Source: Pogonophryne albipinna
Lineage: Eukaryota > Chordata > Actinopteri > Perciformes > Artedidraconidae
DNA: 64,000 nt
Direction: 5' to 3'
NCBI GenBank assembly: GCA_028583405.1
Contig: CM053256.1
Location: 25,951,325 to 26,015,324 of the forward strand
The notes below the pieces were generated by a model, which was not told the origin of the DNA, made no database searches, and saw only the letters and a program-made list of their open reading frames with translations. The stretch's first letter is position 1. Each line of letters begins with the position of its first letter. Position numbers and translations under genes: made by a program. Shown here one piece after another: positions 46,530 through 59,661 of the stretch.

Positions 46530-48762
46530 GTAAACTCCTTGTAGAGATACTCATCTTTGTCCTGGACCGTTCTTCTGCCTACCTTGTATCTTTACATGAA
46601 CTTTTTAAAGATGTGACAAAATGCAGTTCTTTTTATACAAATATCCTTATATTTGGTTACTTTGACATTTGTGAAAATCCACTACAGTTCAAAATAGAGA
46701 TTTTGCCCCTCATTGGCTGCATGGTGTTTGTATTGGATGTATCAGATGTTCCACCTAGTTCCACATTTCCTGCATGACCGCAGTGAGAGAGTGTTTTTGG
46801 GGATATGTGTTCAAGTCTGCTTGTCAGTTTGTGTGGCGGCTGTCCCACTTTCCCTCCTCTGCGCTCACCACATGTGTGAACAGTGGCACTGTAACCGACT
46901 TGGCTGCTTTCCATCCGTCATACCAAACACCTCCCACTTCAACCGGCCATGAAACTTCCCCACGCTTGTGACAGGTGGGTAGATTAAGCACAGCACGACA
47001 ATGACAAGCCAAATTCTGCCTTTGGTTGCTGTGAACACATAAAATCATGAGTTGTACTCTTCTTCTCCCCTCCTCTTTCTGCTGTTTGTTCCTGCCCTCC
47101 TCCCACGGCAGGGCCTATTTTGAACCTGGAAATCCCACATACCAGAGGGATTGTGTGGCCCCACTGCTTTGTATGTGTCACAAATAGACATACAAACTTC
47201 AAACTTCCACCCTCATGCCCCCATCTGCCCACCAATACACATTAGCACACACACTCCCCGTTTGTGTTGCTCCTGCCCACCTCTGAGTGACGCATTGCTC
47301 ATTCAAACATCAGGACTGTGTTATTTTAAACTTTTCTTTCTTTGTGTGATTTCATTGATGTGGAGCTCGGGGGTCTGTCACAGGACAGTTCCTTCTTCAT
47401 TTCAGGGAATCTCAGTGTCTGCGCAGATGCCCCCCTGTGCTGGGACATTCCCCAATCCGGTGCTTAGCCAAAAATAGCGACTCAAGCTATTCCATCCTGT
47501 ACCCATCAAAACAAAAGGCAGAAAGGGAAACAGGAGGCTGTACAAAAGAGAAACAGATCAATGTTTTCTTTTAGGAGGCACCACACAGTTTAACCCCACT
47601 GAAGTGTCTCCATCTGATGTTGACCATATTAGTCGTCCCCCCGCGTTCTTCCCTCTTAACCCGCTTGGCTGACTCTGGGGTCAAAGAGAAGAGAGAGGCA
47701 GGCTGGGATGAAAGGAACACAGATAGGAGGAATGAGAGGATTGTAGGCAAGTTGGAGAGACTGAGTTGTAGTGGGATAACTTTAAGGAGCGGAGGGAGGG
47801 GGGCTGAGCCGCCTGCTGGGGCAGTTATGTAGCCCCGCGCAGCCTCCTGCCAGTTGTCTACCCTCATTTCTCTGACAGGGTGAGACCGGAGAGAAGAACG
47901 ATTCTTATTTCCACAGATATTTCATTGCATTGCTCCAGTGGAGGGTCAGTGTAGCTTCACATATTTATTAAACTATGGAATGTGGACACCTTAACTAAAT
48001 AAATGCTAAGAAATAGATGATACATAAAAAGGCTCCTGCTCACAACAGCTCAAGGGCATAAATACAGTACTTACCTCTAAAATACTGTTATTTTGGTTAC
48101 GCTATATCAAATAACTCATGATATTATATTAATGATATTATGTACCCATGGCACAACATGACACACAGTGATTGTTTAAATCCTGGGAAAGGATGTTACT
48201 ATCTACTGAATAATTAGCTGGTGATGCATTGAGATCATCTGCAGCACATCTCCATGTTTTTCAGATATGGTGCAGCAGGGGAGCAATATTATCAGACTTA
48301 CAACTTGCATCAAATGCTTCTAATGTGTTTCTAAACTTCCAGTCATTAAACATGAGTTAGATTTACAATGTGAGTGTATAGGAAATGATTTAATGTTGAG
48401 ATATTAGAATGGCTTTAGGTGGTTTGGGAAGGTTACTGTATTTATTCAATTAATAAATCCAAGAGAAAATAAATAACAATTAGATGTTTTTTAGTTAAGT
48501 GTTTTATGTAAGGCAAAAGAACAATGTAACCTTAGAAAAGAAGAAACCAAAATATTTAGGATAAAAAAATATTTTATTGATAGGAAAACCTGCCTTTCAT
48601 TCAGCATATTCAGGCAGTAGCTTATACACCAATAATGAAACACATGAGCACATACTACAGTTTAAAAAAGCAGAAATATAATCTGAGCTGACAGAAAATG
48701 CCCGTTTTAGTTTAATGCACAGTTTTTTAAATGTACCAGTAATATGATTAAGTCTTTTTTTA
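46530..48762 (+). other. tgfbr2 intron 1, no recognised features
   Basis: 2.2 kb with no repeat or gene that I can name. Frames of 80-108 codons near 46657-47477 lie on both strands and lack domains. Confidence 0.45.
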
Positions 48763-48839
48763 TGTAACTGTAATGGACTACATCCACCTTGTTATCCTGA
48801 TTACGTAATCCTGTTACATGTAATCTGTTACTCTCCACT
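48763..48839. mobile_element. Fragment of the CAGGGTTGGG-type hAT right end
   Basis: GATTACGTAATCCTGTTACA followed by TGTAATCTGTTACTCTCCACTG resembles 31770-31812. Only the terminal part is present. Confidence 0.6.
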
Positions 48840-51284
48840 GATGAATTTGTTTTCTGGGACCTTTCAGTGACACTGACCTACAGTACACCTGCCTACTGTG
48901 CAGATTTTCCACTTTTTCTTTCACATTTGATCAGCCTGCCGCAGTGTTTCCTGTGGTGATAAACTGCAGTCAGCTTTCCTGTGTGCCCCCCCTCACTTTG
49001 AGCTCACTTCCTCAGTGGATTTCCCAGGCACTGAGGAAGTGAGGGGAGGGAATTCAGCTGTTAGCTTTCATATGACATGGAGTTGCAATGCTGCTACTGT
49101 AAGCATCATTCTGATGTACTTAGTTAGCATTTCTGTTTCAGTACATTTACTTTTTGTTGTTTAAATGATAATGACATATCTTTGTACACTAAATTGGCAA
49201 TGAGTCCTCTCCTATCCCCTACTCCTCAAGGTGTACATATATTCAACGACCATATTTTATATGAAGGATACAACTAGGTCAGTAGCTCTTTTAAAGCCTT
49301 TAGTGTTTCTCCTTTAGCATTGTTTATAGAAGGGATCGACAGTTCTTAGATTAGAACGTCATGAAAGGAAGATATCCATTAGTAGTAGATGGAGAATGTG
49401 GGGGTTTCCATGAGAATATTTTGGCAGCAGCTAAGCCAGCATTTTTAAGGTGCCAAAAATGATTCAAGACATTGTGCACATGGACAAATGATTAATATTT
49501 TTCCTCACATCTTTGAAACAAACGAAACAGTTTAGTTCTCTTAAGCATAAAAATAACTAAAAACTTTTAAAAATCTGACAGTTAGTGCGCTACAGAATGT
49601 GTCAGCATGTAAAACAACCATAGCCAGGGAGCAGTGTCAGTCACTGCTTATGAACTCCAATCAATGCATTTCAGTTTAGCTGAATTGGCCACCATGTTGT
49701 AAACAGTCAAGCCAAATCCAAGGCCCACCTACCAGCTGGATCAAAAAGACATATTTTTAAATCAACACTTTATATCCATCTGCCACCGGTCTTAATTGTA
49801 CTGCAGTAAATTCTACTAGGGTGACACTTCAGTTATTATCGTAAATGTCAAACTAATTGAGTAAAGAGAGTGGGTGTTTGATTCTACATTTAGCCACTTA
49901 ACCATGATTGAGGGGGCTTCTTCTCTCGAACAACAGGAGCGTTGTGCTACCGCTAAATCAATTGACATGGCAGCCCTGTTTAATCCAACCAGAGGTTTGA
50001 CTCATGAATTCTCCTTCCTGATGTGTGAAAATGTACACATTCTCCTTTAAGGTTACACTGCTTCTGTCTATGTTTACAGTATATTATGAGACATGTGTGT
50101 TTTTGTGCATTAAGCACAGTTCATATAATTTCAAGACACATTCCATCTCACAGTCCAGATGAGGGCGGGATCCTGAGTGTGAAATAGCAGAGGGCTAACA
50201 CCCACACACAACCTCAGACACAAACCCTGCTGGTTTAATGCAGCAGAGTGCCACAGAGACTGCATGAATGTGAATGAGTAACCGGGAGAGTACCACAGTG
50301 AGCTCAATAATACTTTCATGGTGTTCTTTAGAGATGCGCCAATTGCAATTTTCTTGGCTGTTACGGAAAAGTCAGACTTGCCCACTTGTTTTTTTAGGAA
50401 AAGAAGAAAAGGAATAAAATTGACATGATACAAAACCACTTTTTTTTTCACATAAAATAGAACATTTTCAAATTAAGTTTCTCATTATTATATACAGACC
50501 ATTAAAACAGCAGCAAACAACCGTGTGCTTATATGTAAATATATAAAGGAGCTGAAAAGACAATAAAAAGTCAAAATGTTGCACTGTTATTGCTCACAAG
50601 TTTACAGACAAAACAACTGAGTTCTCTTAGTCGAGTTTTCACCACATGAACAACATGCTAACCGTATTAGCAGAAGCCTGCTAATAACCTTATAGTAAGT
50701 GAATAAGGTTTCTGCTATTGCTACATTGAATGCTAGCAATATTATTAGCTGAAAGCTACTTCCAAAGCTAATTTGCCTTCACACCATCCTGGATGCTAGC
50801 ATTCAGCTAATGTTATTAGCATAAGGCTAGAGTTTGTGTAAAGACACATTTTCTCTGGAAGAACTGAAGGAAAGAGGTAAAAAAAAATTAAGGGGCCATT
50901 TTGTCCTTAAAGATTGAAGAGAGCAGTTCCAGGTTTGCATGTTCTGTTAATAGATAGAAATATTGGTTAATTGACACATTTATTCTGTCTTCTCACCTGA
51001 GTAAAAGTGGTTTTCTCCACTATGCTAAATGCTTTGAGAATGAAAGTTTGGTGATGTGTACTCCGCGAAGGATGTAGAGTAGGATTGAGTAGAATGTATT
51101 GAATGAGTTGGATTTGAGGTTTGTATCATGAAGAATGTGTAATTACAAATAGCCGGTTGTCTGTATTGTAGTCTGATGTCCATTTGTTTGCTGGTATAGC
51201 ACTAGTATTCTCGTGAGAAAAGAGTTTGAACAATTGTGCTAATAGGTTTAATAGTATAGGAGAGGAATGTTTGGTATTAGTTTG
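48840..51284 (+). other. tgfbr2 intron 1, no recognised features
   Basis: 2.4 kb of AT-rich intron. I see no repeat with definable ends. The minus frame at 50131-50451 has no domain I recognise. Confidence 0.45.
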
Positions 51285-51480
51285 GAGGCGTGTGGCGCAG
51301 TGGATAGAGCGTTGGTGTTCGGATCAGGGGAGCACAGGTTCAAACCCCACTGCAGTCAGCATGTCGTTGTGTCCCTGAGACACGTCACCCCAAATTGCTC
51401 CTGTGGGGAATGCCCACAGTACTGAATGTATGTAAGTCGCTTTGGATAAAAGCATCTAACAAGTGACATGTCATGTCATG
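51285..51480 (+). mobile_element. tRNA-derived SINE, copy 2, in intron 1
   Basis: A perfect A box (TGGCGCAGTGG, 51292-51302) and B box (GGTTCAAACCC, 51337-51347). The tail has GTCGCTTTGGATAAAAGC and a short (CATGT)n end. It matches the 1078-1267 copy and is closer to a consensus tRNA head, so probably younger or better preserved. Confidence 0.9.
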
Positions 51481-52841
51481 TAATATTAGTTATGGCCTCT
51501 TTCAACCCTGTACTTGAAGGGACGAACGTGGGGTTATGGTTGCTGGGTGTCGAGGCATAAGGAGAGGAGGTTGAGCAGATCATTTGCTTTCCACCAGGCA
51601 GGGAACATGGATTTTATAGTATTGGATTTAAAGTAATTGAGTGTCTTTACTGATTTATCCAATTTATGAATGCTATGTGCTGAGTGAGTGATGGAAGTTT
51701 GGTGCTCCGCCATCAATTTTGGAAAGTGTACTTATATGGTAGGATTATCTCTGCTGTTACTCCAGTTGTGACCCTGACCACTATCTCCCACTCCTGTGCA
51801 ACTTCAAGAAACCAGTTGACCGATTCAGCCAAAGGCTTATCATCTTTCCTCACCACACCTTAAATGCACAGGTGCATTTTCCAGTGTCCAGAGGTCTCCA
51901 GTCTGTCCAATACTGTGCTACATTTCTTTACACATTAAGGTTTCCAGATTAATCCCGGTCGTTAACGCGTTAACGTTGACAGCCCTAATAAGGCGGATGA
52001 CAGTTTTGCACACACAATTTCAGAAAGAACAAGAATATCAGTGGTTAAATCACACCATCTCAAGGCTAAGTTAGTGGTTGAAATTAATACAAAGCTGCAG
52101 TTTCAAAGTTGAAAAGACGACATTGAAGGTATGGAATGACTCTTAAGAGGACCAAGACCAAAACGCACCCTTCCTCAGACAGAGGAGAGGAAAACCCAGC
52201 CCTCACAGGCGAAAGCACACATTGACTTTTCATTTTGGATGCTCTGAGCTTCAGTGTGTTTTATTGCTGCAAAAAAGATTCAGTCTTGAATCTGACTGCA
52301 TGTACTTCTTAGAAATTAGTCAGTATCTAGGAAAACATCTTAATTTATTGGGATTGATTGTTTCATTTTGCAGAACATATCCTTTAAATCTTGATACAAG
52401 TAGCTAATACTGCAACTCATCTTTTAAGTTATGACTTGTTTCTGCAAAGCGGAGTTTGTTTTGGTGGACCTGGAGGTGTGCTTGTTTGCATTTGCCCTTC
52501 AGAGGTGATCAAATCCATCACTCTGTGCATTATATAAACTACCCTTCGCCGGTGAAGTGTGAAGGAACATCCTTCAATGTTATTTATTAACTTCATTTAC
52601 TTTTAAAAAGAAATGGATAAGAAAGACACAACTTCCATGTGATGTTAAGAAAACTTACAGTGAGGCAATGTGCTGGTAAAATTCAATGTGCTAACTTATT
52701 CAAAGAGGGTTCAAGTTGTAGTAACTAGTGCTATGTAGATCACTCATTACTTAATCGACAGTAAAGCCCATGAACGCCTTCCACTTCTTTCAGTAAGAAT
52801 ACAAAAAATCATTGAATATTGAATCAAGCTGAAGTTTGGCA
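51481..52841 (+). other. tgfbr2 intron 1, with a short TIR-element fragment
   Basis: Around 51960-51992, GTTAACGCGTTAACGTTGAC then AGCCCTAATA matches the right end of the 58382-59382 element. Otherwise nothing recognised. Confidence 0.5.
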
Positions 52842-53164
52842 GTGGCTCAGTTTGTAGGGACTTGGTCTTGGAACCAAAGAGTCACCGGTTCACGTCCTGA
52901 TCGGACAAAAAAAATAATTGAGTGAGCTGATAGCTGGAGAGGTGCCAGTTCACCTTCAAGGCCACTGCCGAGGTGCCCATGAGCAAGGCACCTGGCAGCG
53001 TCTCTGCTCTGTCACCTCTACTATCTGCATGTGGTTGTGTGTGCATGTATATATCCTCTGTATTTGTGCATGTATATCCTCACCTGTGTGTGTAAAACAC
53101 AACAGAGTGGGGAAAGACATTTCCTTGTAAGGGATGAATAAAGTACTTCTTCTTCTTCTTCAAG
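52842..53164 (+). mobile_element. tRNA-derived SINE of a second family, in intron 1
   Basis: A degenerate A box (TGGCTCAGTTT, 52843) and a B box with one mismatch (GGTTCACGTCC, 52887-52897). The body has GAGGTGCCCATGAGCAAGGC, a core block common in fish SINEs. The 3' end GGGATGAATAAAGTACTTC resembles LINE 3' ends (compare 11780-11815), suggesting its LINE partner, and is followed by a (CTT)n tail. Confidence 0.75.
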
Positions 53165-55000
53165 GTAGTGGAACCAGTGTCAGCTGTTGATTTCAGTCAG
53201 AGCTGTAGTAGAAGCTGATAGACATTGCACAGTGCTGGAAGGAATTCAGTGTACTGCTCAGTGGAGCTGAACAAGGGCAGACGTTTGGCGTCATGGTGGC
53301 TTAAACTCAGACCTCCCAGCTGAATGAGCGTTTCTTCATTTTGAAACCCCCCTTTTGCACCTGTATACTACACACAGGGCTTCCATTTCATCCTGTAAGT
53401 CCTTTGAACACACAGGCCACATGGTAAAAGCTTCATTTCCAGGCAGGCATTAAAAGGCATATATCTATAAGACTAAGAGGCTAAGAGGACTTACCTGGGT
53501 TTCTCATGGGGGCTTTGAGTTAACAGGCAGTTCTGAACAGGTCTCAGACCAGAGGGTGATCACAGAGGCAGTGCAAGCCATGCTAAAGAGAATGATGACA
53601 TTGCCAGTCTGAGCTCAGGCAGCATGTGACCCATTGTACCACATGCAATACCTTTCAAGCAGCCAGGGCAATGATAATGTAAATGTGTCAAAGGGATAGC
53701 TATTATAAGGATGGTTTAAGCTATATTTATGTATATTTAAGCTACTTTGGGTGTCAACATTTATTTAGAAATTCTTGTAAACTGTACCGAAAATAATGTT
53801 TGTGCGGTTCCGTGACCGTCTCCCCTTCGCTTAATGAATGATAATGGTGCCAGGTTAAAAGAAGGGTTATGTGCATGCAACTCTGTTAGTGATTGCTAAC
53901 TCACCAACAAGTCCTGCCAAGATACTATCAGCAGGTGATACCCTGCACACAGCAGACCATGTTGATTCCCGACATGCATAGGTTATAGGCCTATAGATTT
54001 CATTTTACATACTTTTTTAATCTTATCCTATTCTTTTTTATATTTATAGTTATTTGCTCTTTTCGCAAACCAAACAACACATAACTTACCTAGCTGTGAA
54101 TGAAAATGCTACCGAACTGAGCGATTGTTAGCTTAGCTGGCACATACCTTTGAGGTGAAGGAAAGCAGGCTGCTGTCTTTATTGTTGCACTGACAACCAG
54201 TTGAATCGTGGTAGTCGTTGCATGTCAGTGAGTAAGCTGTGTACAAAGCAGAGGACACCAGTAGATTTGTTAGCTTGCAGAATCCCGTTAGCTCGTGGCT
54301 AACTGCTGCTCGCTCTGGTTATATGAAGTCTTTTAGGGAAGCACTTGCGTATTTAATGTTAAAATGCAAGAGTCCCATTTTTAGAGTCATCAGATGCGGC
54401 GCTGGTCTGCGGTGGCGGGCTTCCAGCAGGCCGTTGCTGTGCTCTCCCGGCTGTGAACACCGAAGCTGTGTCGAAGCATAGGGAACATAGAGTTCTGGTT
54501 TTATTGCAATGACATCATAGGTCACAGACTACAGTAACCAGTCAATACTGTACATTGAATCTTCAGGCGGAATGTACCGCATTTCTGAGTGCAGAGACAG
54601 GAAGTGGTTGTTTTTCACACCCAAAGAGGATAATGGGAACAAAAGATGAATGGCTTAGTTGCCATGAGGAGAAGTTCCAACAATGAGAGGAAAGGTCATT
54701 TCCATTTCTAAGTCTAATTACCCTGAGGTCATTTCAAACCTTTCATATTTGTAGACTTCCCAGTTGACAGATTTGTGAATTTATCCCTACGTTCCAAAAA
54801 ATCTAAAGCATTTACAAAAGACCAGGTAAATGATAAATGCATAAATAAAACATTGATTGACGTTTTTTCAGAGAAAATGTTTGCAGTCTTTTGGAAGACT
54901 TTTTTGAAGATTATTTTGGATTATGCATCTAAAGTAGTTTTGATGTTAAAAAGTGCTGTAGCTTGGCACAGTCTGCCCATCAGCTGTGGCTTTCACTGTG
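53165..55000 (+). other. tgfbr2 intron 1, no recognised features
   Basis: 1.8 kb without identifiable repeat ends or genes. Nearby frames on both strands around 54239-54525 overlap each other and lack domains. Confidence 0.4.
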
Positions 55001-55663
55001 GGTAGTTACTATAGTAACGCAGTGTAGGCGGAGCCGTGACGTCATCTTCAATGAGAGCCCCAAAAAAACAACACAGCCGTTAGCTCTTAGCACTCAGAGC
55101 TCACAGCTCTTCATATCTGTTCAGAAACTAGACAAAAGTTAAACAAGTACAAACCACAGACTGCCTGTGTCATGGCGAATACAGTCGCTGGTTTATTTAT
55201 GTCTGTATAGGCCGTTGTTGTGAGTGTGGACGGTCGGAGCATATATAACGTTAGCTTAGCCAAGCTCCATTTAGAAAGCACGCATTTTAAAAGGGTTTTC
55301 CGCCTGCCGTCTGTCTGCAGACTTGTCAAAGCATTAATTCATGGTTTTTACTAACCGGTATCAGTATGTTGTTACTTCGGCTTCATTTTGAAACGTGTAT
55401 TACAATTAAATCACGGTCAAATATGTTCATCTTGTTGTAGTTGTAGCCCCCATGCCAGCGATTCTCTCTCTAGTTTAGCATACTCAGCCCGACTCAGCCT
55501 GGTTGTTCCTGGCCCTAGAACCACGATTTAGTCGGGCCAGAAAAAATGTGAAAAAGTAGCCCCGGGCCAAAATTAGGCCAAGTGGAAACGCAACCAAAAA
55601 CGGGCCCCGCACGGCTCGGCACGCTTAAAGCGAGCTACCCGCTGCAGTGGAAACGCGCCATTA
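55001..55663 (+). mobile_element. TAA/TTA-type MITE, copy 3 (left-truncated), in intron 1
   Basis: From GTAGTTACTATAGTAACGC at about 55005 it follows the 39092 copy in reverse to the terminus AGTGGAAACGCGCCA at 55660, then TTA (55661-55663). The other terminal repeat is missing. It is very similar in sequence to the copies at 33588 and 39092. Confidence 0.85.
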
Positions 55664-55678
55664 TGGCGCGTTTCCACT
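55664..55678. mobile_element. Orphan 15-bp MITE terminus, tail-to-tail
   Basis: TGGCGCGTTTCCACT is identical to the MITE terminus and points away from copy 3 across TTA, making a 33-bp palindrome at 55646-55678. The sequence after it is unrelated to the MITE. Confidence 0.7.
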
Positions 55679-56640
55679 CGTTGTGGTTGCTTTAATGCCC
55701 TCGATTGGTCTCTGTGTGTCATTCAAGCTCGGGAGGGTGTGTGTATGTGCAGTGTTGCCAACTCCATAGTAAGGAAAGTAGCTATTGGCTGTCCGAAAAG
55801 TCGCCAGAAGTCCCTAAATGACGTCATCGCCTAATTTGCATATCATGTAATCGCGGAAAAAACATTCCACCCCCTTCAAGGATCAAAACTTGAAACCACC
55901 AGAGTAAATCCAGACGACAGTAGATCAGAAATGTCTCTATTAGAAAAAGTAGAAATAGTTTTAGTAGTTTTTAGTAGAAATCTCCCTCACAATAAAGGCA
56001 GTATAGTATGCCATGTGTCATCTCCAATAAATGGCTTCAACCATCCTTTAAACTCAGGGTTTGATTCCCACTCCTTTCTGTACTTTGTGAATACAGTTTA
56101 ACTTTAGACTGTGACATGATAACCTACGTGGATGTTTAGCTTGTCACAGAGAGGCACACACACAGTGGACGAGGTGATTAAGTGACTGAAGCTGTCTCGA
56201 CGCGGGAGAGTGTGGCTGTCTCCTCTCTGCTCTGACTGCAGCTGAGCTGCTGCGGGACGCAACTGTGAGTCTGCGCACCTGTGAGTACTATGGGAGGGCT
56301 GAGGGGCTCACGGCAGCTCGTTAACTGCAGAACAATACGTGAGTCTCCAAACACCAGAAAAGTCCCTAATAACACCATTACAAGTCGTTAGATTAGTCGT
56401 TAGTCGCTTTTGACAAAAATAAGTAGCCGGAGGGTTTGGAAAGCCGCCGAATGTAACGAAAAAGTCGCCAAGTTGGCAACACTGTGTATGTGTGGCGCGA
56501 GCGAGCGAGAGAGAGAGAGAGAAAGCGCGCGCACCGGTTACGTGTAGGCTATTGTTGTTGTTAGCATCTGGTGCTAGATGCGCTAACGGATATAAGGAGC
56601 TGTTTCAACAACAAGGTGGAGGAGAGTCCTCTCCTGTCAG
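55679..56640 (-). mobile_element. Segment related to the interior of the intron 2 TIR element
   Basis: TTGTTGTTAGCATCTGGTGC and GCTAACGGATATAAGGAGCTG (about 56552-56608) are the complement of 59059-59110. GGGAGGGTGTG near 55731 matches CACACCCTCCC at 59132. It is interrupted by the 55742-56492 hAT MITE. Confidence 0.6.
55742..56492. mobile_element. hAT MITE (735 bp), perfect 8-bp TSD, in intron 1
   Basis: CAGTGTTGCCAACTCCAT at 55750 and complement (AAGTTGGCAACACTG) to 56484. TGTATGTG flanks both sides (55742-55749 and 56485-56492). A repeated AAAGTCGCC/GGCGACTTT-like motif is present near both ends. Non-coding. Confidence 0.92.
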
Positions 56641-57149
56641 ACTGAGAGACTGATAACTACAGCTCAGGTGAGGTAAAGGACTCTGCTGAGTGTTTAGATA
56701 GTTCTCAGTGGGTCTCACGGTTTGGTCACCATTCATGTAAACACATATTTCCATTTGAAGGGGGAGTGATTAGTAAAATATGAATAATAATAAAAAAACG
56801 TTAACTAGTTAAAAAAATGTAAGATAAACTTTAAAAACTTGTTGAGAGCTAAAACTAGTCTTTGCTGCTGCCTCAAAGAGGAGAAGGGAGGGAGGGGGGA
56901 GACAGGAGAGGCTGATTCAGGAGCACAGACACACTCACAACTATAAATGAACCAAAAACAAATAAATAAACAAGTTTCAATGTTTTTTCATATTGGATAT
57001 GGTATGTTATTGGTTATGGCCATGTACTTATGAATTTATGATTATTTAAATGTATACAGTTCTGTTTCATATGGGTGTAGTCTCTCTCTTTATTTCCCCC
57101 TCAAAATGCACCAGATTGATGCATTTAAGTCCAACATTTAAAAAAAAAT
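56641..57149 (+). other. tgfbr2 intron 1, unannotated
   Basis: Nothing recognised except a purine-rich patch near 56878-56912. Confidence 0.4.
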
Positions 57150-57431
57150 CTTACCGGGGGAGAATGCCCCCGGACCCCCCTATAGGAGGAGGTCCACCCC
57201 CATTTAAAATATGTTCACATGAATAGGTTCCTAAATAGATTTGCACATTTGTTTAAATAGTAACCCATCTCCATATGTTTATTTTTTGGTAGTAGATTTA
57301 GAGGGCTATCACTATGGGCAGCAATGCTGTAAAAATTGACAAATAAATCCAGCAAAATGGCACAAAAAACTGGTAGTGGCCTGGCTGGGTGTATAATTCC
57401 CGGCCTGACTTATTGTCCCAGTCCGGCCCTG
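57150..57431. mobile_element. hAT-like right end (CCCAGTCCGGCCCTG)
   Basis: It ends CCCAGTCCGGCCCTG at 57431, the complement of a CAGGGCCGGACTGGG terminus I recognise from hAT elements. GCCCCCGGACCCCCCTATAG near 57167 fits the same family. The left end was not found. Confidence 0.5.
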
Positions 57432-57599
57432 TTTAGGCCTATAGCACATGTAAGGTTGTTGATACAGTCACAGTGCAGCTCGATGATGGTTTGTGGCTGT
57501 CTGTGTTGACATTTGTTGGTCCAGACCTAGTTACATCCGGGTAGCTAATGCTTTACTGTTGTTCTTTACACTGTGTGCTTTACAGTATATAGTTTAGAA

Positions 57600-57738
57600 T
57601 ATCATACATACTAGGTCTATTAAATGTAGACCTACTATTGTTCTTAGATGTATTTTGCTTTTAATCTGTAAAGCACTTTGAATCGCCACGTGCTGAAAAG
57701 TGCTATATAAATAAAATTGCCTTGCCTTGCCTTGCCTA
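57600..57738 (+). mobile_element. LINE 3' end with (TTGCC)n tail, in intron 1
   Basis: TAAAGCACTTTGAATCGCC, AAAAGTGCTATATAAATAAA and four TTGCC units, a standard fish LINE 3' UTR and tail. Confidence 0.65.
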
Positions 57739-58159
57739 GGTCAAATCTTTCCCTTGAGAATTAGTTTACAAGAATTTTCTCTGATTTGTTTAACATGATG
57801 CACACAACTTCCATCCAATTGGCGACTTTGTGTATAACTTGGATCCCAAGCTTAAGCTTTAATTAGCATGAATGGGCTCAGCAAGTTTCATGGCAATGTA
57901 AGAAATAAAAATCGCTACTTCCTGTGTAGAGGTAGACATTTTTACCTGATGTTGTTTCATACCTTTCGTTCTGTGACACACATGGACTTACTATTGATGT
58001 CATGTTACAGATCAGTCACACAAATAGTTTCCCTTGCTATATATATTCATCAACCTGTCAACATATTTCGACCTCTAGCCAGAGCAAGAACTGCCATTAC
58101 ATTGCTGATAACAGAACTTGCCTGAATCATGATGTACTGTGTATGTGTGTGTTCTGCAG
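57739..58159 (+). other. End of tgfbr2 intron 1 with acceptor
   Basis: Unannotated except for the final pyrimidine-containing acceptor GTGTTCTGCAG at 58149-58159. Confidence 0.6.
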
Positions 58160-58304
58160 GTATGCCCCCTTTATACCCTATGAGTCAGCTCTGTATGTTC
58201 TGTGATCTGGAGCTGTCCTCCTGCAGTGGTACTGGGACCTGCATGTCCAACTGCTCCATCACATCCATCTGTGACGACAGCAACGAGGTCTGTGTCTCGA
58301 TCTG
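58160..58304 (+). CDS. tgfbr2: TGF-beta receptor type II, coding exon 2 (ectodomain, first half)
   Basis: Between TTCTGCAG and GTAGGT the frame reads ...[13 protein letters not shown] then [18 protein letters not shown] and VSIW. This is the N-terminal half of the three-finger ectodomain of the type II receptor, which binds TGF-beta ligand at the cell surface and recruits the type I receptor. Seven cysteines are present. The [11 protein letters not shown] block is shared with mammalian TGFBR2 and holds an Asn-Cys-Ser sequon. The exon is 145 nt, entering in phase 1 and leaving in phase 2, as in the human gene, where the exon is longer because its mature N-terminus is longer. The short lead-in between signal peptide and first cysteine is normal variation in fish. 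Confidence 0.97.
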
Positions 58305-58379
58305 GTAGGTACCTGAGAGCAGAAAACTTCCTTTAACTCTTAGATGTGATTCACTTAATAGGTTTATATATATATATAT
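58305..58379 (+). other. tgfbr2 intron 2, start
   Basis: GTAGGT donor, then a short AT-rich stretch with a TATATA run leading into the TIR element. Intron 2 is 1163 bp and is almost entirely transposon and microsatellite. Confidence 0.6.

Positions 58380-59384
<1,005 letters not shown>

Positions 59385-59429
<45 letters not shown>
59385..59429. repeat. (AT)n microsatellite next to exon 3
   Basis: About 22 AT units directly after the right end of the TIR element and 38 bp before tgfbr2 exon 3. The element sits inside AT-rich sequence, with a shorter TATATA run on its left side (58364-58379). Confidence 0.95.
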
Positions 59430-59432
<3 letters not shown>

Positions 59433-59467
59433 TTAACCATTACATCTGTGCTCTGTCTGTCTGTTAG

Positions 59468-59661
59468 GAGGAAGAATGAGACAGGCTTCTCCATTGAAAC
59501 CCTGTGTCATGACCCGTCCAAGCCGCTCTATGGTGTTATGCTGGAAGACTACAACAGCTCCACCTGTGTGATGAAGGAGAAGAACACAACGAGTGGAATG
59601 GCTCACTTCTGCTCCTGTACTGACGAGGAGGAGTGCAACGACAACATGTTATTCTCTCCCA
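59468..59661 (+). CDS. tgfbr2: TGF-beta receptor type II, coding exon 3 (ectodomain, second half)
   Basis: The acceptor CTGTTAG leads into RKNETGFSIETLCHDP..., then VMLEDYNSSTCVMKEKNTTS and FCSCTDEEECNDNMLFSP, ending at the donor GTGAGT. This completes the three-finger fold: five more cysteines bring the ectodomain to 12 (six disulfides in the known receptor), including the CSC...ECNDN end that is the family signature. Sequons Asn-Glu-Thr, Asn-Ser-Ser and Asn-Thr-Thr are visible. The exon is 194 nt, phase 2 in and 1 out, as in mammals (191 nt). Reading through the donor gives a spurious 137-codon frame to 59786. The transmembrane and Ser/Thr kinase exons are not in the window. Confidence 0.97.

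Noticed and set aside
46406..46777. 123-codon frame in intron 1
   Set aside because: It begins inside a TTAA-flanked MITE and continues into unrelated intron.
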